Source of the DNA: Drosophila persimilis
Lineage: Eukaryota > Arthropoda > Insecta > Diptera > Drosophilidae
NCBI RefSeq assembly: GCF_003286085.1
Contig: NW_020825294.1
Location: forward strand, 6,014,001 to 6,078,000
DNA length: 64,000 nucleotides
Direction of reading: 5' to 3'
Notes under the pieces: generated by a model
The model's database searches: none
Told to the model about the DNA's origin: nothing
The model's input: the letters and a program-made list of their open reading frames with translations, nothing else
Made by a program: the position numbers and the translations under genes
Shown here: one piece after another, positions 1 to 12,400 of the stretch
How positions within the stretch are numbered: position 1 is the first letter of the stretch
How the letters are laid out: each line of letters starts with the position of its first letter

Positions 1-2700
1 CTGAAACTACGCGTTTTTATTTATATTTTATTCAATAATAAACAGAATGAGCTGTTTTTTAGAATACTAGAATATTTTTTAAAGATTACTGCAAATACTC
101 GTGGAAAATGCCTTTGGATTACAGATTCTGTACCTAAAAATAGTTATTATTCATCCGAATTTTCTGTAGAATCAAAATACGCATTTGTTATCAAAAAATC
201 GATACATTTTTAATAGATTATAATCTATACCATAATTATTGTTCAAATGATCACAATAATTCCGTTCAAAGTCCCTTCTCCTAAAGTTTTTGCACCCAAA
301 AACAATGTATTTTGTATATTTAGATCAAGGACAATCTGAAAAGGGTATTTTATCGAAATAACGATGAGTTTTGAGTATATTTTTTGAGGATTTCCAAAAT
401 CACGCAAGCAGATTGTCCTTTTTATAGCTTTTTTAACAATTTTTTGGATGAAACCAATGCATTATGTTAATCCTTTCGATTTTTACGTAGAAGAATCATA
501 AATGGTATCGAAATACCAATAAATTTATGGTACAAATCGTAAACTTTTAATATATCTAGGGCATTATTTTATTACTTCCTTTTCAAGGCTTCTTTGGGAA
601 GTTGTATTTTTATACCTCGTGATCTCTGGAGGCCATAATTCGCCTCATGTTTGCCCAACTCTTGTGCCACTGTGCACCCCTTTGGATCGACTAGAGCGCT
701 GCTGTGCTCTGTGCTCTGCGCTGTGCGCTGTGCGGCACTGGGCACTTCTTCTTCACATGACGGCGACAGGCAATTGGCCCAATGGCAGCGCCAGCGACGC
801 CAAAGCCATGGCCAACGTTGTCATCTTGGTCAGAAGGAGATGAAGATGAAGGAGGTGCAGGATGGCGAAGGAGAAGGATAGAAGTAGTATCTGGAGGATG
901 GAGGATGGAGGATGGTCTATTGGAAGTCGCTGTCCCTCTCTGGTGCCTGTTGCCCGGTGCCCGGTGCCTGGTTCCTGGCCGACTTGTATATATGCTTTCA
1001 TTACGAGCTTAGTTCACGTCACAATCAGTTGTTGGCATCGTTTATGCCGCATTGCCTTGGACACACACTCACACATGCTTGCCACAGAACTAGTTGGTGC
1101 GGCTGCTGCTGCTGCTGTGGCAGCTTCTTCAGCAAAATGTCTTTCAACTTATCGCACGGCTCTCACACATACTCGCACTGGGAGGAGGCTGTGGCAGCCA
1201 GGCAATTTGCATGCAACCACCACCACCACCGCCACCACCCACTCCTCGTTGCCACACTCTGGGGCACACACTGCGGTACGTGCATGTAATTTATGCGTTT
1301 AGATAACACTTTGCTAATTTTGAATGGCATAAATTTTTTTACATTAGAACCAAAGGAAGGATTGCCTTGCCTTGCCAGTGGAGAAGATGGAGTGGCAGTG
1401 GAGTCCCTGCCACGTCCCCGTCCCCCCCTCCAGTTCCGTGATCGTGCCTGTAATTGTGTGTGCGTGTTGGCATAGGTTCCAGCCTTCTTTTTCTTTCTGT
1501 TTGGTTGTTTTTTGCTGCATGCCTCACTTATGATGATGTATTGATTGTTCGAGGTGTCAGATTTTTGTTGCAACACTCTTGCCGTGTGCCCCATCCACGC
1601 TCGCATTGATGGAGCCCCAGAGTGTCGCTCTTTTCTGTTTTCTGGCTCGTTCTTTTCTCTTTTTTTTTTTGCTTTTTGCTTTTGTTTCTTTGCGTAATTA
1701 AAGGAAATATTCGAGATATGCCAAGATAATAGTTGCTGGAATGTTGTTGGATTAATTAATTGAAAATGAGTTGTGTGGTGTTTGAGTGTGTGTGTGTGTG
1801 TGTGTGGATGGATCGAACGGAGGAAGCCGCTCTCGAGTCTGGACCTTGTCTTTTGGCTTATTTGGTCTTGGCCATGTTGTCGTCGTCGTCGTCGTCGTCG
1901 TCCCCGTTTGCTTATCAGTGGCAGCATTGACTTTTTATGGCCATGAGAAGAGTCTTCTTCGTCTCTGGTTTGGGGGTTTGGGGACCCCGGGACCGACCGG
2001 ACTCTGTCTTGGCCTTTGTGATTAATAAGGATTTTCAAGTCGTTAGTCGTGTTTTTTTTTTATGGCCACGTTCGCTAGAGAGAGAGGGGGGAACCCAGGG
2101 CACAAACGAGAAACGAATCTGTGGCGAGACGAGACGAAGGCAAATTACCGATTTCAACAATGTCGCTCAAGTGGCTTAACTTTAACTTTAACTTTGACAA
2201 AGGCCCCTCTACACCAGACCCCAGAAAAGCTAGGGAAAGCAGCTAGACGAAGCTTTGGATACTCTGCAGACGCGTCGTATAGGACTTCTATGATGGATGT
2301 GTTTCATAGGCCTTATAGGCTGGATGGGCAGGAAAACTAGGGATGGCTGATTGATTTTCTCACCATTTTTCCAATGGAATTCGTATGTTGGAGAACTCTA
2401 ATTTATAACTAGAAAAATACTACAGAAAGTGTCACAAATTAATAAAAAAATGAATAAATAAAATTTTGGAAAATAATATGAAAATACTCCAGAAAATACC
2501 ACAAAAATACTCCAGTAAATTCCACACAAATACTAAATAAAATATCAAAAAAGCTTAAAACACCGCAAAAATACTTAAAAAAATGCTATATCAAATACTT
2601 TATAAAAATACTATAATGTTAATAAATACTATAGAAAATATCACAAAAAAAAATTAAAATCGGAATACTAAAATACTGCATAAATTATCAATCACAAAAA
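1..2700. other. Non-coding DNA, no gene seen
   Basis: The first 600 bases are very A+T-rich and lack open frames. From about 610 the composition becomes mixed, with many short open frames on both strands that overlap each other and run through low-complexity sequence, so none is called. A TG repeat lies at about 1785-1806 and a GTC repeat at about 1878-1901. A 12-bp perfect inverted repeat occurs at 327-338 and 409-420. From about 2400 to 2700 the DNA is a loose A+T-rich field of AAATACT/AAATACC words. Confidence 0.7.
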
Positions 2701-2730
2701 ATACTTAAAACAATTCCATGAAAATACTTA

Positions 2731-2885
2731 AATACCAAATAAATACCGAATTACATAGTAAATACCGCAAAACACCAAATAAATACCGCAAAACACCAAA
2801 TAAATACCGAAAAATACCAAATAAATTACGAAAAATACCAAATAAATACCGCAAATTGCCAAATATATACCGCAAAAATACTCTG
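2731..2885. repeat. 21-bp tandem repeat array
   Basis: About seven degenerate units with a 21-bp period are visible, built on the words ACCGCAAAACACC and AAATAAAT. The array sits at the end of a wider field (about 2440-2900) of scattered AAATACC/AAATACT words. Because 21 is a multiple of three, the array leaves a spurious open frame with repeating NKYRK residues on the plus strand and a matching one on the minus strand. I regard both as by-products. Confidence 0.75.
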
Positions 2886-2899
2886 TTGTGTCCTGTGAG

Positions 2900-5800
2900 T
2901 AGAATCAATTGAGGTATTTTCCGCCAGATGTCCATATAAATCTGCGATTTTTAAAAAGTTTTTTTGTATTATAAATACTACATTGCAGCAAAGTTTCATT
3001 TAGTTTTGAGAATTCCAAGAGAAAATGTTGATGCAAAACAGATAGAAGACTGCTGCCTTTTTGGGTTCATTGACACTTTATTTTCGCGCATTGCAATATT
3101 CTACCCAAAATCCTTGTACCCTCTTTAAAGGGTATCCAAAAATAAAAACCAGAAGCAGCCGCAGCCGCAGTGTCCGCCAAGTTGATGCCTGAATAATGAT
3201 GTGATAACCGTAGGCATAAACTGCTTGACGGACCGCACCGGACCGGACCGGACCACTGGGGATCCGCGGTATCCAGGACTTGATGGCTGAGACCCAAGAT
3301 GATCCATCCATCCACAACTTTGGCTAGATACAATTACAAGACATTGCCCCAGCCCAGGAGCCAGGCACCAGACAGACACAACAGCTGCGCAAAAGTTGGC
3401 TCTGCTTAAAGTTTTCAAATTATTCTAAGTAGGGCAGACCCCGGGATTATTGCCTGGGAAATGCTTCATTCTTGGGCTTAGGCTTGGAATTAAATTGGAA
3501 TTAAATCTGCCGCTGCCACTGCCACTGCCGCTGCCACTGCCCTGAAGCGCGACAGAGCGAACTCAACTGCAGAGTATCGCAATTCCACTCCCATTTTCAT
3601 TTCCATATCCATATCCATTGCAATTGCAATTACAAATTCAATTTAAGGATCAAACACTAAATTGCTTACCAGAGAGTAAAATTCTATGCATTTATTTCCG
3701 AATTTATTGTTTGGCAGCCAGGAATTTGGTTTGAGGAATGAATAAATTAATACAGAGGCGGAGAATGTTTAATCAGAAAACAGTTTTCATGTAAAAAACC
3801 AATTAAATTACATCTAAAAACTAAAACCAAATTGAGCATGAAACGTTAATTAAATCAAAAGCTTTTGTGATTCTAAATAATATATTTATTAATTCAATTC
3901 ATTATTCAATTAATTTTATGTACATTTTTTTTACCAACTCTTTATAATGTTTAATGACTGTTAAATCTAGAACAGATATTTCTAATTAAGCAAAACAGAT
4001 TCTATCATTCTCCATTTCACTTCGGGGCAGTGTGACCAAACACTGTAAATCCTTTTAAAGGACTTCTGAAAATCCTCTAAAAGATGTGTCTATAATTTCA
4101 AAGGTCCCACAAAATGGATTTGTGGACTTACTCTACTATTTATATGATAATTTCTGTAGTATTTTTTTATTTTTCTTACGTTAGTATTTTTTGTGGGTTT
4201 ATTTTTGTAAAGTTTCTTTTTTTTTTATTTTCCTTAATATTTTTATGTTTTTATAATAATTTATCTGGTATTTTATTTAGCATTTTCGTGGTTTCTTTAA
4301 AGTGTTTTATTTTGGGAATTGCTTCAGTATTTTTAAGATATTTCATTTGGCGTTTTTCTAATATTTGCTGTAGTATTTCTGCCGTAAATTGTATCAGTAT
4401 TTGTTTCTATTTTCTGGTCATTTCCTTAGTATTTTCATACTATTTTCTTTAATATTTTCGCATATATTCCTGTGGCATTTGTTTTAAATTTTCTCTCCTT
4501 TTTCCTTGTTTAACTTTTTCGCCAAAATCCACAAAAAATTCCAAGCTAAACACAAATTTTGATTAGCCACCAAATGTGTGCCCAATTTAATATTTATTTC
4601 CGCTTCCCGCTTTTGTTTAACCATTTCATTAAAAATTAAAATCATATTTTCATCAAAATTAATCATATTATAATATTTTGCCATAGCTTTTATTCGGGGA
4701 TTTGTTTTTTCGCTCGGAGAAATCACAAAAAAAAAAAAAACTAAAAATAAACCCAAATTAATTTAATTTTCATTTATTCAGATTGTTTACTTTTTCGCAT
4801 ACAAAAATTGTGTGCGTGTGTGAATGGATGGATACTCCAAAAAGCAAGAGAGAGAGGGAGGGAGAGAGAAATACCGGAAAATAATTTCAGTTTTTATGCT
4901 AATGAAAGAACGCTTCACTGGAGACAAGTAAAGTTTTTCCCCGCAGCAGTAGGGAAAATTATGACGAGACTAATGGAATGTGTGGACTTTTGGCTGTCAC
5001 TGTGGCAACGGGGGGCGAGCGAACGCGAAGCAAAGACTCCAAAAAAAAATGCTAATTAAAAGAAAAAACCAATAATAAAGAAAAACGAAAAGCAAACAGG
5101 TTTTTCCATAATCAAAACTGCACGGAAAACGTAGCCCCACTGGGTTTCCCACCGGCTCCAAGATGCTACTCCCTAATCATATGCAAACATTCAACAGTAA
5201 AACTCAATCAAAAATCTCCTAGCATTACATGGAAAAAATCCAAGAACTTTAGATGTGAGCCGACGTGAAGAGGAGGCCCCCGAAGAGAGTGGAGAGTGTG
5301 GGGAGTGTGGAGGGTGCTGGCAGGGGCTAAACAGTTACGTTCCTCTTAATTACATATCAAATATATCGCCCTGCTGATTGATCTGAAGTCTCTCGTGTCT
5401 CTGGGGGGAACCCTCGAAGTGTTGGCCATAAAATCAACATAAATTTCAGTTATAAAAAGTCATGTTCTGATGCACTTAATTAGCGGCCCCCGAACTCTGA
5501 CTCTCGGGAATGACTATTTCTGGGAAATGAGTTCTGTTGTGTGGTTCTTCATTCTATCACCATAAATCGGACCGAAACAGATTCCTTCTTCCGACTATAA
5601 TTCACACAATTTGCAGACGATGGCACGACCCGGCTGTTGAGCCTGAAATGTCAACAAAATAACACATGCCTCATGCCCCAAATGCCCCGTATGCCACGGC
5701 TCGACTGCGCACAGTGTGATGTGTCGCCTCGCATCACGAAAATTAAATGGTGTGAACGAAATTTTATGCCGAATCATGCGTGGCAAATGATGAAGATGCC

Positions 5801-6261
5801 ACACACCAGAGCATCATCAGACATCCACTTGCGTGTGCCTCATTTCGTTTGTTTATTGGGGGCCAGAGGAGGAGCAGATATGTGCTCCAATGCTATAGAC
5901 AGGAGTCGTCGTCGTCTGTCAGGAGGCCAGGCATCGTTAGAGAGAACTTTTCATAATGAAGATGCACCGCACCGCACAGCACAGCACAGCACAGCACATG
6001 CCACACGAAGCAGAGGCATGATAACTGGATGCCCCGAAAATTAAGTTGAAAACAATTTAAATTTGTTAGAAGCCGCCAGCGACGAGCCGAGTCGAGCCGA
6101 AAAATGGGCAAAAACACTTTCTGCAGCAACAGAAACCGAAACAACATCAACATCCCCAAATGGAGGAGGAGGCATGCCCCATACTCGCGCTGGTCGTGGC
6201 AGTAGAGTGTGTCTGCCACAGAGATGTTGACGACACTTCAACTTCCAACTTCATTTCTCTC

Positions 6262-6297
<36 letters not shown>

Positions 6298-8298
6298 TCC
6301 TTCTATGGCCCTGCCACACTTTTATGAGTCATTTCACGTTGTGTGGAGCGCTTCTAATGGAGATGCAGTGTCCTCTCGGGGCCCACGGCATATCTGGGGA
6401 ATGGGCTTTGGTCGTCCTCTTTTTTTTTGGCAATTTATGTAGCCAGAGGTTTTATTAGAGGTTTTTAGTGGCGGTTTTTTATGGCGACTAGTAGTTGATA
6501 TTCCTGCAAATATACTCGCAGAGGTGTTGATAGGACGAGCCTTTTGCTTAGGCGGAAAAGTTTCTTGAACTTTTGGCAAATACATTTGGAATATGGCAAA
6601 GATATAAATCTTAACTATGGAATGCCATTTTTTTTTCTTTTAACGAAAGACTATGTAGAGGGATTACTTCTGGTTGTTCTCTCCTTACTAAAAGCCACCT
6701 GTGCCTCGACAAAAACGGTATGAATGGTTTTTAGTGCAAACTTTCTATGAAAAATGAATCTCTTAATTATAAAATCCTCATGAAACACTATATATAGATC
6801 CATTTGAAACATTTAAGAGTAGTTGGGAGAACATTCTTAAGGAAAGAATTCTTAGAAAGCACTTTTCGATCTAGGAAAACTTCTCCTCGAATACCATTCA
6901 AATCTCCTATAATTTTGAGCTAGGATACTCCCTCGTCTCTGAAAAATTAGTTGTATATTTGCCAGGATCTCTAAAAACTACTCTCTTTGTTTTACCAATT
7001 CATGAATAAGATCTTCTTTTGAAGCTGCTGTCAATCATCTAAGAATGCCCTCCTGCTCTCCTCTTCCGAAGAACCATGATATGTGCCCCACATCAAAACT
7101 CTGGAGAAACGCTTCTTCGCGGTTGATTGCAACTTCATTTCAAGCGAAACATCCTCTTCTCAGATTACTCCGAATGTTTTGGCAGCCTCTAGACCCCATC
7201 GGACCCCTCCTACCCTCTCCAGAGCACTCCAGCGTCCCCCCTCCCCTTATCTTGGACGACAATTAAGTGATTCATTAAAAATGACAGAGCATGAATTGAA
7301 TTGAGTCCCGGAGTCCCGGAGTCGAGTGAGTCCGTCCCCGAGTTCGAGTTTGAGTTGGAGTTGGCCTGAAGTTTGAATAGAAACCGAACAGAAATACATA
7401 GTTTGTGTGGAAGGAAGCCGTCGCTCTATCTCCCATTCAACTGTTCTATCGGGGGGTTCTCTGGGGAAACTGTCAGGCCCCCCCCCCAGGCCCCCGTCGA
7501 ATGGACGGTGCGTGCCAGAAGGCGTAGAATAAAAGAAAGTTGTTGATGTTTGCCGGCTGTCAGGCATCGCATCGTCTCCGTCCATCGTCCATCGTCCCGT
7601 CCATCGTGTTCCAGCCTATGCGCTGAGCGTGTACGTGCACAAGTATTTGAAAAACTCATTTAAATCGAGGGAAAAACTCGAGGATGGATGGCCGGCCACT
7701 TGAGTAGAGAGGAGAGAGGGATGAGTAGGAGCAGGCAGGCCTTAAAACTAGTGAAAATCAAATGCAAACGATATGGAAGCTGACATTTGATGCCAAATTT
7801 TCAAGTGGAGCGACGACGACGACGACGACGATGCCGAATGCCGAATACCAAATGGCGCGGACCGACCAGCGGCAGCGGCAGCAGAAGTCAAACACTTGAG
7901 GAATTGCCGCCGCTGTCGTTTAAAAGATGATGCCATGAGATATTCGACGAGTGTGTGCGAATGTGTATGGGACGAGACCCGAGGCCCAGTCCCAGTCCCC
8001 CTTCCCCCTCCCCTACCACACAGTCGTAAATATGAAGCACAAACAAAGAGGAGAGCCAGCCCAGACACCCAGGCAGGACCAGGACCCCAGTCAGAGGCCG
8101 TCGCATTAGTATACGGAAGCCCGAAAAAAAACGACAAAAAAAATTACAATCTCAACAGTTTGGTAGACAGACGATGACAGGCGGTAGATGCAGTAGCAAA
8201 AAACAACAACAACAACAGCATATGGAAGGGGAGGAAGAGGCGAAGAGATAAATGCGGGCTGCTGGTTGCCTGTGGGAGAAGAGCGAAGGGAGATGTTG
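2900..8298. other. Non-coding DNA, no gene seen
   Basis: No convincing exon was found. A T-rich block at about 4130-4470 carries repeated AGTATTTT words and encodes only a low-complexity Phe/Ile-rich open frame. A TC repeat lies at about 6265-6294 and a short GAC repeat at about 7810-7830. An open frame at 5637-6044 has no domain features and includes a repeated CAGCA stretch, so it is not called. Confidence 0.6.
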
Positions 8299-8410
8299 TA
8301 GAAGAGTGGGTAAGAGATGGTTGCTGTAGAAGAGTGGGGAAGAGCTGGTTGTTGTAGAAGAGTGGGTAAGAGCTGGTTGCTGTAGAAGAGTGGGGAGGAG
8401 ATGGAAGCTT
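8299..8410. repeat. 28-bp minisatellite
   Basis: Four consecutive units begin with TAGAAGAGTGGG and continue with AAGAGCTGGTTG-type sequence. The period is 28 bp and there are a few point differences between units. Looser GTAGAAGAG words continue to about 8510. The long minus-strand open frames here (8106-8834 and overlapping ones) are repeat translations rich in Ser, Leu and Pro and are not called as genes. Confidence 0.8.
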
Positions 8411-8605
8411 TGGATGAGCGTAGAAGAGCTGGGTGCTGCTGCAGCTTAGGAGAGAGAGGAGAGGGTAGGGTGTACGAGAATGCAGAATGTAGAAGAGCGT
8501 AGAAGAGATTCTTTCTGTGGGAGAGAGGGACGGAGCGAGCGGGCAAGACATAGACATAAAAGCAGGCCATAAACTGGCGACTATGAAGATATATTAGGCA
8601 AATAG

Positions 8606-8641
8606 ATGGATAGGTGGATGGATGGATGGATGGATGGATGG
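8606..8641. repeat. GGAT microsatellite
   Basis: A short run of the tetranucleotide GGAT is repeated about eight times, with minor interruptions. It gives spurious WMDG-like peptides on both strands. Confidence 0.85.
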
Positions 8642-9188
8642 TTCGTTGGATGGATGGCTGGACGGCTGCCTCTCCCTCTCTCCATTCGTCTTCGAATCTT
8701 TCTCTCTCTTGGCGACTCCAAGGAAAAACAATTTTCAACATCGTTTTGGCAAATGCAAATAGAGTTTGACAAGGCATCTGGGGACGGGCCGGGCCGGTCC
8801 GGGCCGGGCCCGCCAAAAGCAAATAATAATACAAATCTTAATGGAAAAATGTTCAAAAAATAAAATTGTGTGTTGGGGCAAATGGAAGTGTTTATACACT
8901 TACCCACAAGGCCACTGAGAGCAAGAGGGATATGGGAAGAGAGAGACAGAAAGATTTTAGGATGGGAAATTTAGAAAGTGTTTTAAGGAAGAAAGGGAAA
9001 CTGTGGAAACGGTTTCTCCAGATTTTTTTAAAGTTTGTTTGTTTAAAGCAAAATGTTTTAATTTTAAAATGTTAAATTCTACAAAATAATGGTTCCTTTT
9101 GGGTATTCTCGGGTTAAAAATATCGATTTATTCCTCCCTAAATTCGTATTCGTTTTAGTTATTTTTCCTATAATTTTTCAGCATTTCC

Positions 9189-9414
9189 AAAATATTTTCA
9201 ACTAAAATCCGAAAAATTTCGTAATATTTGTTGTATACAAATTTAATTAAATTAAAAAATAATGCCCATTAAATCATTAAAATCATATAATATACGAAAT
9301 ATTTATACGATATACGAAATATTTTCAACTATAATCCGAAAATTTTCGTAATATTTGTTGTATACAAATTTAATTAAATTAAAAAAGTAATGCCCATTAA
9401 ATCATTAAAATCAT
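9189..9414. repeat. Local direct duplication, 128-bp offset
   Basis: A block of about 98 bp at about 9189-9287 recurs at about 9317-9414 with only a few differences. It runs from AAATATTTTCAACT through GTATACAAATTTAATT to CATTAAATCATTAAAATCAT. About 30 bp of ATACGAAAT-rich sequence separates the copies. This is a recent segmental tandem duplication in A+T-rich DNA. No coding content is evident. Confidence 0.85.
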
Positions 9415-12400
9415 GTATTTAGTAGCGAAATCGGTTGATGGTGTCCTTTCGCTTATAGGAAATTTGTGCAGCGTAACCATTTGGACGAATGTGGAACATG
9501 TGGAAGTGGAACAGGAGCTCTTTAAATCAATAAATCTCCCTTTCAATGTTCTCTAAAATATTCCCTAAAATATTCCATTCCCCCTACCAAAGTGTACAGC
9601 ATTTTCTCACTCTCTTTTCGCTCTCTCTCTCTCTGTCTCTGGCCTTAGCCGAAATTCCCCAACGATTCTTGCCACAAAAGAAGAGTACAACACACACTGA
9701 AAGGTTATCCCCTAGCCATATTTTGCGGCTTATGATGAGACGATGACGAACATTAGACAAGAAGTTTTCCTTTTTAGCTACCTGACTGCCACAGCCACCG
9801 CCACCGGTACTGCCACTGCCACTGCCACACGTTCATATACTTGCGAGTATGGGGTCGGCACAGAGCTGTAGACATCTATTTATACGTCTCAAATTACATG
9901 ACCATGGAAGCAAAGCAATGAAAATGAAGAGAGCAAAAAATTTATTACAAAAGATAGACAAAAGATGCGAAATATGTGCCCCATGACTGGCTGGTGGCCC
10001 AGGGTCCCGTCTATGGGAATGTTGGCAACTGGCAACTGCTTTTTGAAGCACAGCCACAGTGCTGCAGAAAAGTGTGCGTTACACGGAATGTTTGTTTGTT
10101 CGTCCAGCCGCATAAATACTCTCTGGGGAGTTGTTATGTAGTTTCGTGGCTGGGGTTTCTGCCACTCCTGCCACTGCTGCCACTGCTGCTACTGGGGTCT
10201 GCTCATCGTGTGTGAAACGCATGCCTCAAAATGTGCCCGAGGTTCGTTCCCTCTATCCCTGGGAGTTTGCTCGGAGGCATGCCATGTAGTTTTCCCATTT
10301 CTCTAGGCTTCTTGGGCTAATGCTGATGCTTGCACTGTAGGTTCTTAGCCGATGGTTTATTTCTGTGGGGTTTTAAGCAGAGCAACAGCATTTACAGCTT
10401 TTAGCGAAGGGTAAATACCGAGGAAAATAGTGTGAATGGCAAATATAAACCATGGGAACGGCGGAAAAGGTATCAGGGATCAGCAGATTACGGTAAAAGC
10501 CCGCGTTTTTGGGCAACAACTTTTAGGGAATTCTTTCTACAGACTGCAGGGAATACTCTTCCATTTCTCTGGCTCTGAGGCCGGAATATAGAGACCTCCT
10601 TGAGGAAAGAATATAGCAATATTTCCCTTTGTACCTTGGGGTAGATTGAACGATTTTTCGTAAAGACTAAAATAGAGAAAAATATATATTTTCTTTTGTT
10701 TAAAAGTGAAATATTTATTCGATCTTTTTACCTTTTAAGATGCCTCTGAAGCATCTACTTTATACCCTTTTTTTGGGAATATTTCTCTGTAATTTTTTGT
10801 GGATCTTTGAGAACTTTCCTTCCCGAAATTGAAGATAATTTTTGGAACTTTCTCTCTCTTGTAAGGACTATAGAATACCTCGTGTTTCGCTGTACCCTTA
10901 GGAAAGTACAGAACTCTACCTCTGCCTTATAGGGGGACCTATATCGTACACTACCTATCGCGGGGGGACACCAGAGAACCCTCTTCCCCCTGGCTCTGGC
11001 TCTGCCATCGAGCAGCCCTTCTTCTGCCACCCATGATGTTGCCTGTTTATGAATTACTTCAGCCATGCAGCACGTGAACGTACACGTCCTGCAACATTTG
11101 CAACACATATATATGTACGAGTGTAAAATGGAAAGCATAAACAACAGCGTACCTCCTCCCCGCACACGCTGAGAGAGGGAGGGGGGGAGGGGCATCCCCC
11201 GAACCACTTGGAAAATATACGCGCGGAAAACTGCGAAAACTGCAAAACGAAACGAAACGAAAACCAAACCAAACGAAACGCACTGTGCGCAACAATTTAT
11301 GGCCAACATTCAGCTGCAACAAAAAGTAGCAGCAAAAAAAAATAAATAAATACACGCTGAATTGTTTGCGGCAGCATAAAAAGTAGCCAAACGCCGGCAG
11401 GGGGACGGAGGAGGGGGAACGGGGAAGGGCATCGGGGATGGGGATGGGGACTGCTGCTGCTGATGCGGTCGCTAGCTGCATTTCTTTGCATAAATTGCAA
11501 CATTTTGTGGCACTGAGGAGTGCTACAAACTGCCGCAGACTGGAGTTGAAGCTGCCGCTGCTGCTGGTGCCGCTGCTTCTGGTGCCGCTGCTGCTGCCGC
11601 TTCGCGCTTAGGCAATTTGTCATTGAGAGCCACTGTTTGGTCGTTCAGCGGCTGGGGGGCACTGCCGGGGGTGGGGCTGCCGCTGCTGCTGCTCCCTCGT
11701 TTATGTGGTGCCTATAAAGATATCGCGATATTATCGGCACTGAGAGAAATATTTGTGGCTTAATAGATAGAAGAGGTACGTTGGAGAGGATAAAGGTTGA
11801 AGATTTTAACTGAAAATATCAAACTTTTTAACTTAAATATAGCTTAATTACTTGGAGATCTGTTAGTTAGTTAGACTGACATTACGGCATTTACTGAAGC
11901 TTTGAATATACAGTGTAACCGAATTGCAACGTTTTTGTCGAGGCACAAGTGTTTTTTGGGGGTTGAAGATCATGAATTCCAAGTTTTAAAGGCTATAAAA
12001 AGGCTTAAAATGTGCTCTAACTGGGAATAGTTAGAGGAAACATTTCTGTTCAGCGAACACCTATAGATCAAGTATTTTTTTCCAGCCAACAGACATTTTC
12101 TTCTTCCTGAAAGTAAATACAGAGATGGACACCAAAGATGACAAAGCTTAAAACCACTTTGGGGAGATATTGGTGTAGAATGAAGGTTTGACGAAGCCAT
12201 ATGATCGATAGATATAGTCATTATCTCACGGAATCAATATGTAAATCTATCTGGTTATATCTGTTTATCCGTAGAAAGATCAGTTCATGGGAACACCGAC
12301 TTCCAGAGGCTTTAGATCGTGATAATTTTGATTAGAAAATTAAAAAAATTCAGAGATCTGTTGGACGAACATCCCAAGCACCATTATCTTTCTTTAGTTT

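Noticed and set aside
1163..2038. 291-codon minus-strand open frame
   Set aside because: Rich in Lys, Arg, Gln, His and Thr from GT, GTC and TTTTC repeats on the other strand. Overlapping frames are open too; no family features.
8106..8834. 242-codon minus-strand open frame
   Set aside because: It is a translation of the 28-bp minisatellite and GGAT repeats and has no domain.
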